From positions 124,001 through 188,000 of the forward strand of contig NZ_AMZY02000003.1 of assembly GCF_000330725.2 (NCBI RefSeq): a DNA stretch of 64,000 nt. The letters are read 5' to 3'. This stretch comes from Mariniradius saccharolyticus AK6. Lineage in GTDB: Bacteria; Bacteroidota; Bacteroidia; Cytophagales; Cyclobacteriaceae. Of the stretch, positions 30,020 to 37,707 are shown piece after piece; the stretch's first letter is position 1; each line of letters begins with the position of its first letter. The position numbers and the translations under genes are program-made. Below the pieces are notes generated by a model. It made no database searches and was not told the DNA's origin. It worked only from the letters and a program-made list of their open reading frames with translations.

Positions 30020-31277
30020 GATGAATTCACATATCAAGGCAAAAGCATGGTGGCCCAGCTTCGCGCTGCTTTGCCTGCTTTCATGGAGCCTAACTTTTTC
30101 TCTCCAAGCGCAAGAGAGTTTTGATCCGGATGTGTTGTACCAGGATGCCAGAAAGTTGATTTTGGATGGGAAACGGGATGAAGGAAGAGCCATTCTATAC
30201 AAGGTCTTGGGCAAATATCCCACTTATGCGGATGTCCTTATCCTGATGGGCAGGTCATTTAGCTGGGATGGAAAGTATGATTCGGCAGCGGTTTACTTTG
30301 AAAGGGCACTTGCAGCGAGTCCAAACTATGAGGATGCATATGTCGGCTATATCGACGATTTGTTTTGGGAAGGGAATTATGAAAAAGCAGAAAAAGTCCT
30401 CAACCAGGGATTGGAAAGAATCGGCCCAAGTTCGGTTGCATTGAAATACCGCAAGTCGCGTCTGTTGAACTATCGTGAAAATTATAAAGAAGCCTTGGAT
30501 ATCGCCAAGGAAGTGTTTCAGGCCGATCCGAAAATGGAAGGCTTGATGGCCTACATCCGCAATTTGCAACGTCTTACCCGTGTAAATGCCGTCGGCGGAA
30601 CATATGATTACGACAGTTTCATGGGTGCAATTAGCCCTTGGCACACCTACTCTGTCTATGGTAGGACTAGGACGGATTTCACGGGGGCACTGATTGCGCG
30701 GGTCACACATTCCCAGCGCTTCGACAGTAGGGGCACACAAGCGGAACTCGACGCTTATCCAAGTTTGGGCAAAAACTCCTATGGTTACTTCAATGTTGGC
30801 TATTCAGGAGCATCTTTTTTCCCCAAATTCAGGTTTGGGACAAGTGTTTTATGGAACCTCCCCAAAGCTTATGAACTCGAACTAGGCTATCGCTACCTGC
30901 AATTTTCTGAAGTGACGCATATCATCACCGGTTCGGTTGGGAAATATGTCAGCAATTGGTGGTTCAATTTCCGATTGAATTTCATCCCCGGGACCGAAGG
31001 CTCGTCGACAAGCGGGAACTTGCAGACACGCTATTATTTCAAAGGACCGGAGGATTTTATAGGATTGCAGGTTTCTACCGGGGTTTCTCCTGACGAAGAA
31101 TCTAGGGATTTTCAGTCCCAGCTGCTCAATTCCTACCGGGTGCGTCTAGGATATCAGCAACTCTGGACCGATCGCTGGATGGGATTTGGTTTTGTTGGCT
31201 ATTCACGGGATGAAATAAGCAAAGACAATTTCAGAAATAACCTCAATATTTCAATCGGCACGGAATTAAGGTTTTGA
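30012..31277 (+). CDS. YaiO family TPR and outer-membrane beta-barrel protein
   Basis: A 421-residue protein with a signal peptide (cleavage near SLQAQ), TPR-like helical repeats at about 40-180 (PNYEDAYVGYIDDLFWEGNYEKA-type units), and a beta-barrel to the C-terminus ending in Phe. This is the YaiO layout, also like PgaA in which periplasmic TPRs feed a polymer to an outer-membrane pore. It overlaps the glycosyltransferase stop by 8 bp and the next gene by 1 bp. An inner ATG at 30021 is an alternative start. Role as export porin of the operon polymer is inferred. Confidence 0.85.
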   Translation: MHKMNSHIKAKAWWPSFALLCLLSWSLTFSLQAQESFDPDVLYQDARKLILDGKRDEGRAILYKVLGKYPTYADVLILMGRSFSWDGKYDSAAVYFERALAASPNYEDAYVGYIDDLFWEGNYEKAEKVLNQGLERIGPSSVALKYRKSRLLNYRENYKEALDIAKEVFQADPKMEGLMAYIRNLQRLTRVNAVGGTYDYDSFMGAISPWHTYSVYGRTRTDFTGALIARVTHSQRFDSRGTQAELDAYPSLGKNSYGYFNVGYSGASFFPKFRFGTSVLWNLPKAYELELGYRYLQFSEVTHIITGSVGKYVSNWWFNFRLNFIPGTEGSSTSGNLQTRYYFKGPEDFIGLQVSTGVSPDEESRDFQSQLLNSYRVRLGYQQLWTDRWMGFGFVGYSRDEISKDNFRNNLNISIGTELRF

Positions 31278-32473
31278 TGGGCAAGCTGTTGGATAAATAT
31301 TTCCCTGTGGAGTTCCGCATCATCATGGGTTGGGTGTTGGTGCTGATTGGAATTGTAGTGATAATTCCGCTGACCTCTTTTGGGATTTGGAAAGGTCTCC
31401 CCTCAGCCCCGCTAGGAGTCGTTGTATTGGACAAGACGGTCCCAAATATGGATTTTCAGGAACACCAATCGCTCCATTGGCTACTCAATAACCTCAAATA
31501 CACCAAGTCTGACGGCAGTCCCTACGATCCATCCGAAGACTATTTCGGATTTTTCCCGGGCAAAAATGAAAGCTATCAAATAAAGGACTTTTCCAATTTG
31601 AAAGCATCTGAGGAGGAAAGATTGGTGAGGGACAATCAGCTTTTCTACTTCGCGGATACCTATGGGGTTTATGAAAATGACCTCAAGGAAGTCCCCTTGG
31701 AAGCCCCGTCCAAGAAGATCTATGGAGGAATGGATCATTCGGATTTGGGAATTCTGAAAGCTGCATTGGACAATGAAAAGGACGTGGTCATCGAGTTCAA
31801 CAACATCGCAAGCCCCACGCCAAAGGCTGTCAGGAGAGAATTTGAAAACCTTACGGATATCAAATGGACTGGATGGATAACCCGGTATTTTGACGAGTTG
31901 GACACCGTTGTCAATCAGGAAATCCCCGAATGGTTGATTCATGGCTATATCAGGCAGCATGGCGGAGATTGGTATTTCAAGGGTTCTGGGATGGTATTTC
32001 TTCACGAAGATGGGCAAATCGAGGTCTTGGTTTTTGGCGACGACTTCCAAAACGATGTACCCAAAATCCTCACCATGCCAGCTTATCAACAGCAGTTTAA
32101 AATCCCCGAAATCGTCAATTATCCCTATTGGATCGACTTGATGTTGGTCAGTAGGGATTACGAAGTGGTATCCTACTACGACCTAAAGCCTACCGACCAA
32201 GGCCTGGAGAAAATGCGGAATTGGGGCATCCCTCGGTATTTTCCCGCAGTAGTCGTCAAGTCAAACGGCAAGGGGAAAGTCTATTATTTTGCGGGGGACT
32301 TTGCGGATAATCCGATCCAAACGCATGCTTACCATTATTATGGCATCGCCAAGCTATGGAGGATGTTCCTCACTGCTGAGGATATTTCCCAGAGAAACAG
32401 TTTTTTTTGGAATTTCTACCATCCCTTGATGTCCTCGATTTTGGAGGATTGCCACGAGAGAAATCAGCAGTAG
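31277..32473 (+). CDS. uncharacterised membrane-anchored periplasmic protein of the exopolysaccharide operon
   Basis: I do not recognise the family. About 398 residues start at the ATG 31277, which overlaps the YaiO stop as TGATG. A single helix (13-36) anchors a large extracytoplasmic domain. This domain has alternating strands and helices, including FYFADTYGVYEND, GGMDHSDLGILKAAL and VYYFAGDFADNP. These resemble glutamine-amidotransferase-like or other flavodoxin-like alpha/beta folds, as seen in polysaccharide-modifying proteins, but no catalytic triad is clear. Its place at the end of the operon suggests polymer modification or periplasmic bridging. Confidence 0.6.
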   Translation: MGKLLDKYFPVEFRIIMGWVLVLIGIVVIIPLTSFGIWKGLPSAPLGVVVLDKTVPNMDFQEHQSLHWLLNNLKYTKSDGSPYDPSEDYFGFFPGKNESYQIKDFSNLKASEEERLVRDNQLFYFADTYGVYENDLKEVPLEAPSKKIYGGMDHSDLGILKAALDNEKDVVIEFNNIASPTPKAVRREFENLTDIKWTGWITRYFDELDTVVNQEIPEWLIHGYIRQHGGDWYFKGSGMVFLHEDGQIEVLVFGDDFQNDVPKILTMPAYQQQFKIPEIVNYPYWIDLMLVSRDYEVVSYYDLKPTDQGLEKMRNWGIPRYFPAVVVKSNGKGKVYYFAGDFADNPIQTHAYHYYGIAKLWRMFLTAEDISQRNSFFWNFYHPLMSSILEDCHERNQQ

Positions 32474-32497
32474 GATATTAAGTTGAAGAATGTATCA

Positions 32498-32514
32498 AGG
32501 GGTCGGTTCCCCCT
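32498..32514 (+). terminator. weak terminator-like hairpin after the exopolysaccharide operon
   Basis: AGGGG and CCCCT pair around a short loop, followed by ATTTAATTG rather than a clean T run. It lies 24 nt after the operon end, in the gap before the convergent LtaS-like gene. Confidence 0.35.
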
Positions 32515-32612
32515 ATTTAATTGCTCGTTTTTGTTTTTCAAACCGCCTGGCTTGATTTCGGATTGTGGGAAAAATGGCAGGTGTTCCGAAGTTTAGGTTC
32601 CAAAAGGCAATT

Positions 32613-34640
32613 CTATTTTTTGGGAATGTACCTGTACAGGGAATCCGGAATGATCCGGTTGTTGTCTGTGGCAAATCGGTTTGAGTTTTTGTAACTCTCA
32701 AATTCCCGCGTCAACTGTTCCTTGGTCCTTTGGTCGGTAATGGGTTCCATCCCCATGTTATCCACAAGTTGGTAAAGCTGATTATCCGATAAAAAGTACT
32801 CGTTGGACAGGAAATCTACCAATTGGTTTTTATTGCGCATGAGCGGATGCGACACATTTGCCTGAAATGTGCTCGCCGTATCCATCACATATCCTTTCCA
32901 AGCGACGACAGAGGGGAGTTCCAAGTCGTACCTGTTGTGTAAAAATGCCAATAAAGTCGGCGTGATTTCAAAATGGGTTGTGACAGCAGGCATCCTTTTT
33001 GGACGGGAGATTTTTTCAGAAAAAATCATGATCGGAACATGAAACCTGTCTATGCTAGTCGCAAGCGGAATCTCAGGCAGACGGTGGTCACCCGTTATGA
33101 TAAAAATGGTGTTTTCGTATTTGGGCATTTTCTTGTATTCCTCAAAAAACTCCCGGATTGCCTCATCGACATAGAGAATAGACGCGTACATGCTTTGGTA
33201 CTTGAGGTAATTTGGTTTTTGGGAAGCAGGAATTTTTAGGGTTTTGTCCAAATACTCGTCCAGTAATTGGAAGTACTTTTGCTCGTCAGGAATCAGGAAA
33301 GGATCGTGGGAAGTTTGTGTTTGGAAGATGGATAGCGATGCCTGCACTGAATCGCGCGGTATTTTCCGCATGCCATTTTCAAACATCGCCTTGTCAGGAT
33401 AGCCCCAAGAGAAGCCCGATTTCGAGGGAGTTTCCTCAAAATCCGGATCAAACGAAGTCATGTCCAAAATCCTGTCCACAGTCTGGTATTCCAAAAACGG
33501 CCCTACGTTGTCAAATTTCTTATCAGCACCGATATGGTAGTTGACTTGGTAGCCATTGTGTTTCAGGAGCGATAGCAAGGTCAAATGCCCCGGAAACTCC
33601 GGTGCCTGTTCCATAAATCCGTTTTGGGCGAAGGGTAGTGCTCCGAATATGCCTGTCAGCACTCCAAATGTCCTTCCGGTGGTGGAAAGTCCATTTTTCC
33701 AGTACAGCGAATGGTTGCTCAATGAATCCAAAAATGGAGTAAAACTGCCGAGATAAGCATCTTCGCCGGAATACGCTTTTCCGAGGCCTTCGACGATCAC
33801 AAAGACCACATCCGGAATCGTATCAAAAGCACCAAAATAAGGACTGAGAACGTCCGGGTAGTCGTTTTGGTGAAGAAATGGATAATTGGGGTCCACGAAG
33901 CGCTTTTGCACCAAAAGGTTTTCTTTTTTGGGCGCAGTCAGGTAAAAATCGAAATAAAGGTAATTCCTGTTGAAAAAGTAATTGTACGACTGGTCATAAA
34001 AGTACCGGGACTTGTTGGCGGTGAGGTTGTTTTCCAGTTCCGCGGTTGACTTCTCGATCAGGTTTGGAAACAGGTTGAAAACCAACAAATAGCAGTAGCA
34101 AAGCACGGAAAGTACGATTCCACCATTGAACCCGAGAGGAATCCAACGCCCGAGCGAAAGCAGGCCGAAGACACCCCCAAATACCAGAAATACCGCAGCT
34201 GAGTTCAAAAGATTCAGTTCACCGGAAGCTTTTACTGTGGTGACGATGTCCTCAACAGAGTATGCGTACAGATCGTCGCCAAGGGGAAGCAGCATTTTGG
34301 AAAAATAGAAAATCAAGCCGCCCTGAAGTATAACGAGGATCGTGGTGAGAATCTTGTTGACGGTTTTCGTGGCCCGGGGGAATACCAAACCAATACTGGT
34401 CTGGAGTATCAGCAGGAATCCCAACATGTAAAATGCCCATTCGAGATCGAACAACAATCCCTTTGCAAGAATTTTCACCCGGTCAAAGGAAAGGTCATGC
34501 ATGCTGAAAATAAACTGCACTTCCGCCAGTCTCAACAGGACGATCAGCAACAGAAACGGGATGCCCAATTTCCAAAACTGTACAACCGACTGTTTGAGAT
34601 TAAATATTAAATTTGACTGAATTTTTGTTTGGGTGGCCAT
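32613..34640 (-). CDS. LTA synthase family protein (membrane sulfatase-fold transferase)
   Basis: About 675 residues from the ATG at 34640; a further upstream start lacks support. Five N-terminal helices are followed by a sulfatase/alkaline-phosphatase-fold domain. DVVFVIVEGLGKAYSG, TGRTFGVLTGIFGALPF (candidate nucleophile threonine), LKHNGYQVNYHIGADKKFDNVG and FIITGDHRLPE match the LtaS/EptA-like order. In Gram-negative Bacteroidota such enzymes more often add phosphoethanolamine or phosphoglycerol to lipids or glycans than make true teichoic acid. It is monocistronic and divergent from the methyltransferase gene. Confidence 0.82.
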   Translation of the reverse strand: MATQTKIQSNLIFNLKQSVVQFWKLGIPFLLLIVLLRLAEVQFIFSMHDLSFDRVKILAKGLLFDLEWAFYMLGFLLILQTSIGLVFPRATKTVNKILTTILVILQGGLIFYFSKMLLPLGDDLYAYSVEDIVTTVKASGELNLLNSAAVFLVFGGVFGLLSLGRWIPLGFNGGIVLSVLCYCYLLVFNLFPNLIEKSTAELENNLTANKSRYFYDQSYNYFFNRNYLYFDFYLTAPKKENLLVQKRFVDPNYPFLHQNDYPDVLSPYFGAFDTIPDVVFVIVEGLGKAYSGEDAYLGSFTPFLDSLSNHSLYWKNGLSTTGRTFGVLTGIFGALPFAQNGFMEQAPEFPGHLTLLSLLKHNGYQVNYHIGADKKFDNVGPFLEYQTVDRILDMTSFDPDFEETPSKSGFSWGYPDKAMFENGMRKIPRDSVQASLSIFQTQTSHDPFLIPDEQKYFQLLDEYLDKTLKIPASQKPNYLKYQSMYASILYVDEAIREFFEEYKKMPKYENTIFIITGDHRLPEIPLATSIDRFHVPIMIFSEKISRPKRMPAVTTHFEITPTLLAFLHNRYDLELPSVVAWKGYVMDTASTFQANVSHPLMRNKNQLVDFLSNEYFLSDNQLYQLVDNMGMEPITDQRTKEQLTREFESYKNSNRFATDNNRIIPDSLYRYIPKK

Positions 34641-34730
34641 AGGGTGATTTAGCCTAAAAGTTTGCAATCCAAACAACAATACAAAGCATTTTTTTTGGAT
34701 TTTCCTATCTTGCCGCGATAAACTATCACT

Positions 34731-35276
34731 ATGGACAACAAGCGTTTTCTACTCAAGGAGCTTTTTACCAATATTTCTACCACAGGAGCGATCACATTCA
34801 GCTCCAAGTCATTGGTTAACAAAATGTTGTCCTATGCGGATTTTCGCGGGAAGAAGGTCATTGTCGAGCTTGGAGGAGGTGATGGGAGCATTACGCAAGG
34901 CATCGTGGACCGCATGGATGCGGATGCCAAGCTGTTGGTTTTTGAGATCAACAAGGCTTTTTGCGAAAATTTGAAAAAGAAGTTTCCTGGCCCAAATGTG
35001 CACATAATCGCAGACTCGGCAGAAAACATGGACCGATATCTCGACGGGAAAAAGGCAGACTTGATTTTGTCCTCCCTGCCACTTACCCTTATCAACAAAG
35101 AATCCCGCGAGGACATCTATCGCAAAAGTAAGGCCTCGATCCAAGACGGGGGAAAGCTCATCCAAATCTGCTATTCCTATCCGCTCAAATACCAATTTGC
35201 CAGGTATTTCAATACGATCAAAAGCCATCTCAGCATCAAGAACTTCCCGCCGACTTTTATCTTGGTTTGCCAGTAA
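34731..35276 (+). CDS. SAM-dependent methyltransferase, phospholipid N-methyltransferase-like
   Basis: A 181-residue class I methyltransferase. Motif I is VIVELGGGDGSITQGIV (near residue 43), followed by LLVFEINKAFC and HIIADSAEN. The post-II segment DLILSSLPLTLI resembles the SGLPL block of PmtA-like phosphatidylethanolamine methyltransferases rather than the NPPY of nucleic-acid enzymes. The N-terminal FLLKELFTNISTTGAITFSS also fits that group. Substrate is inferred. It is a lone plus-strand gene, with a divergent LtaS-like neighbour. Confidence 0.75.
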   Translation: MDNKRFLLKELFTNISTTGAITFSSKSLVNKMLSYADFRGKKVIVELGGGDGSITQGIVDRMDADAKLLVFEINKAFCENLKKKFPGPNVHIIADSAENMDRYLDGKKADLILSSLPLTLINKESREDIYRKSKASIQDGGKLIQICYSYPLKYQFARYFNTIKSHLSIKNFPPTFILVCQ

Positions 35277-35439
35277 CGGTTTGTACCAAGTATGATGTAC
35301 TAAGCACCAAGTATTTGGAAATGGATGATTGGAAAAGTGGAGGGTTGAAAATTTGAAAATTGGATAAACTTGCTGTAGGCCTTTGCTGTTCTCCAAGTCA
35401 ACCAACAACAAAATAACCATTCCCTAATAACCATCCTCC

Positions 35440-35691
35440 TTGCAACCCGATATCCTTTCCCTAGCAATCTTGGAGATGTGCCGCATGCGCCGAGGGAGCA
35501 ATTTTTGTCCCTCGGAAGTGGTGCGCTGGGTATATCCCCAGGATTGGAGATACTTTATGGATGATGTGCGGAGGAGCATGATGGATTTGTACCGACAGGG
35601 AAAAATTGTGGTCACCCAAGGTGGAATTCCAGTTGGATTAGAGGAAATGCCCAAGGGTCCCGTCAGAATTCAGGGGTTTTCGGAAACCTGA
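35440..35691 (+). CDS. DUF3253 domain-containing protein (TTG start)
   Basis: An 83-residue protein. FCPSEVVRWVYPQDWRYFMDD, then MMDLYRQGKIVVTQGG and GPVRIQGF, match the DUF3253 signature, probably a small winged-helix. Full N-terminal agreement with the family (helix DILSLAILEMCRMR) requires the TTG at 35440. An in-frame stop lies just 9 nt upstream of it, and the first ATG would cut the first helix. The function is unknown; genes of this family often flank stress or redox loci, and msrA follows here. Confidence 0.78.
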   Translation: MQPDILSLAILEMCRMRRGSNFCPSEVVRWVYPQDWRYFMDDVRRSMMDLYRQGKIVVTQGGIPVGLEEMPKGPVRIQGFSET

Positions 35692-35730
35692 AACAGTCAT
35701 ATTTGGTTGTTATCCAAAAAACATTTCAAC

Positions 35731-36378
35731 GTGAAGTACCTCCTTTTTCTTTTTACCATCCTCTCATCCGCGGCCTGTGGACAGACCGCATCCAACCAAT
35801 CCAAGAATATGAAAGAATTACCAACTACCGCGGTCCAAGTACCGGCGGGCTTGGAAGTGGCGACGCTTGGTGGCGGCTGCTTTTGGTGCACCGAGGCCAT
35901 CTACCAAGACCTCAAGGGCGTTCAAAAAGTGCTTTCCGGGTATTCCGGGGGCCATGTTGCCAATCCGACCTACAAGCAAGTCACGACCGGCACGACGGGA
36001 CATGCCGAAGTGATTCAGGTTTTGTTCGATCCCAAGGTGATCACCTATGCGGAGATCTTGGAAATCTTCTGGGAAACCCATGATCCAACCACACTCAACC
36101 GTCAGGGTAATGACGTCGGCCCACAGTACCGTTCGGCAGTGTTCTACCACAACCCCGACCAAAAGAGCCAAGCGGAATTCTACAAGAAAAAACTGGATGA
36201 ATCCGGTGCTTTTGTGAGGCCCATCGTCACGGAAATCACTGCATTTACAAACTTCTATGTGGCGGAGGATTACCACCAAAACTACTACAAGGAAAACGGC
36301 TCCCAACCTTATTGTTCTTTTGTAATCCGTCCAAAGGTCGAAAAATTCAAAAAGGCCTTCGCGGAAAAGCTGAAATAA
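35731..36378 (+). CDS. msrA: peptide-methionine (S)-S-oxide reductase, predicted lipoprotein
   Basis: About 215 residues using the GTG at 35731, which yields a lipoprotein signal with Cys16 (SSAAC); the longer TTG start at 35707 would weaken it. The mature enzyme has GGCFWCTEA with nucleophile Cys50, SGYSGGHVANPTY, TGHAEVIQV and the HDPTTLNRQGNDVGPQYRS block. MsrA reduces methionine sulfoxide in proteins; the lipid signal places this copy outside the inner membrane, where oxidised envelope proteins are repaired. Resolving cysteines other than one near the C-terminus (QPYCSF) are not evident. Confidence 0.9.
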   Translation: MKYLLFLFTILSSAACGQTASNQSKNMKELPTTAVQVPAGLEVATLGGGCFWCTEAIYQDLKGVQKVLSGYSGGHVANPTYKQVTTGTTGHAEVIQVLFDPKVITYAEILEIFWETHDPTTLNRQGNDVGPQYRSAVFYHNPDQKSQAEFYKKKLDESGAFVRPIVTEITAFTNFYVAEDYHQNYYKENGSQPYCSFVIRPKVEKFKKAFAEKLK

Positions 36379-36426
36379 TTGGAATCCTTGGACTCCCGAT
36401 TTAGATTTGTTTAAAATTTCAAAGCC

Positions 36427-36936
36427 ATGAAGAAAATATTGATTGCATTCCTTGCAGGCGCCTCGCTTACTTGGTCATGTTCACAAAAGGCCCCTGAAAC
36501 CGTGGTGGAAACTGTTGCGGAGGGAGAGGTGCCCACAGGTGTTTTTGGAGAGGCCATATCCGAAGCCGGAGCGCTTTCCTTAGACCAGTTGGTAAGCCAT
36601 CTCGAGTCAAACGGTGAGTTCGAAGGAAAGATCTTGGGTGAAATCAAGGACGTCTGCTCCAAGAAAGGTTGTTGGATGACCATCGACCTGCCAAATGGAG
36701 AGACGATGCGGGTGACTTTCAAAGATTATGGCTTCTTCGTTCCGAAGAATTCCCAGGGATTCCCGGTAATTATCGAGGGTGTGGCGACCAAGACGGTTAC
36801 CGATGTAGAGACACTCAGACATTATGCAGAGGATGGCGGCAAATCCAAAGAGGAAGTGGAGGCCATCACCGCGCCAAAATTGGAATATGCGTTTGAGGCA
36901 GTTGGCGTGATTATCAAGCCTGATGCAGCGTCATAA
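36427..36936 (+). CDS. DUF4920 domain-containing lipoprotein
   Basis: A 169-residue protein with a lipoprotein signal ending TWSC (Cys18). FEGKILGEIKDVCSKKGCWMTIDLPNG with the CxxxxC pair, then VTFKDYGFFVPK, is the DUF4920 core, an OB-like fold of unknown function found in Bacteroidota and relatives. The two cysteines could bind metal or be redox active. It overlaps the next lipoprotein gene by 14 bp and follows msrA by 48 nt, hinting at a shared envelope redox role. Confidence 0.85.
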   Translation: MKKILIAFLAGASLTWSCSQKAPETVVETVAEGEVPTGVFGEAISEAGALSLDQLVSHLESNGEFEGKILGEIKDVCSKKGCWMTIDLPNGETMRVTFKDYGFFVPKNSQGFPVIIEGVATKTVTDVETLRHYAEDGGKSKEEVEAITAPKLEYAFEAVGVIIKPDAAS

Positions 36937-37414
36937 ACTGAAATCTGCTTTTCACAAACCTTCGGGGCCGCATGGGTCACGGAGGTTTTTTATTTTTTTG
37001 GTGGCCTTTGGGTCTATTTGCGTTTTCCTGCATTCCTGTCGTCACGATGCCCCACAAGCCGAAAACACTGTGGTTCGCACTGCGGAGCAAAATGCACCTT
37101 TGGCAGTGTTGATGCGCGAGATGTATTTGGATATGGAAGAGATCAAAGGAACGGTCCTAGATAAGGAAAAACTAGGCACCTATCTGGAAAAACACCGTGC
37201 GATGCTAACCGCCGAAGCGACTGACCCAAAGGTCCGAGATAGCAGTTTTCACATCATGGGCAGTGCCTACCTCCTACATTTGGAAAGAATGGAGCAATCG
37301 AGCGAGGAGGAATTGCTGAATAATTTCCAAGCGTTGCAACAATCCTGCGTCGCCTGCCATCAACAAAAATGCCCCGGCCCGCTCAAAAAAATCAACGCGC
37401 TTAAAGTCAATTAA
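36923..37414 (+). CDS. predicted monohaem c-type cytochrome-like lipoprotein
   Basis: A 163-residue protein. After a basic N-terminus there is a hydrophobic segment ending FLHSC, a probable lipoprotein signal. The rest is helical. A single CVACH near residue 141 fits the c-type haem attachment motif CxxCH, located near the C-terminus as in cytochrome c' like four-helix proteins. It overlaps the DUF4920 gene by 14 bp and is followed with a 1-nt gap by a 69-residue protein gene. Haem binding is inferred from the motif only. Confidence 0.7.
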   Translation: MQRHKLKSAFHKPSGPHGSRRFFIFLVAFGSICVFLHSCRHDAPQAENTVVRTAEQNAPLAVLMREMYLDMEEIKGTVLDKEKLGTYLEKHRAMLTAEATDPKVRDSSFHIMGSAYLLHLERMEQSSEEELLNNFQALQQSCVACHQQKCPGPLKKINALKVN

Positions 37415-37415
37415 A

Positions 37416-37625
37416 ATGGCAATTGCACTGGACAACCTTCGCGTGGGAAGGATTTACTTACTCACCAATATGGGTGAAAAACGCCGCATCGAGATACTTG
37501 CCCGACTTTCCGGCAATAATTTCCGCGTCAAGGATCTCGACACTACTGAAGTCTATACCATCGAGGAACTCCTCCGGTGGGGTCGGGGCAAAGACTATGA
37601 TTTGGATGAATGGTGGGAGGAATGA
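37416..37625 (+). CDS. uncharacterised 69-residue acidic protein
   Basis: The family is not one I can name. The protein is cytosolic with a small beta-rich core (VGRIYLLTNMGEKRRIEILARL, NFRVKDLDTTEVYTIEELL) and an acidic tryptophan-rich tail ending WWEE. This looks like a short SH3-like fold. Tight spacing after the cytochrome-like gene puts it in the same transcript. The codon pattern supports genuine coding. Its stop codon forms the first bases of a long inverted repeat. Confidence 0.65.
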   Translation: MAIALDNLRVGRIYLLTNMGEKRRIEILARLSGNNFRVKDLDTTEVYTIEELLRWGRGKDYDLDEWWEE

Positions 37626-37691
37626 GGGGGATTGTCTTTCCCGTACTTCTTTCTGAAAGAAAATCCAAATGAGTGAAAGTATCCCCCTCAT
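37622..37691. repeat. 70-nt long hairpin with 11-bp terminal inverted repeats
   Basis: ATGAGGGGGAT at 37622-37632 pairs perfectly with its complement at 37681-37691. With one bulge the stem extends into CTTTC/GAAAG, and a second small hairpin (TTCTTTC/GAAAGAA) lies inside. It fills the gap between convergent genes and may act as a bidirectional terminator; no clear T run follows. Confidence 0.6.
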
Positions 37692-37707
37692 GCCCGAAAT
37701 GGGATTT

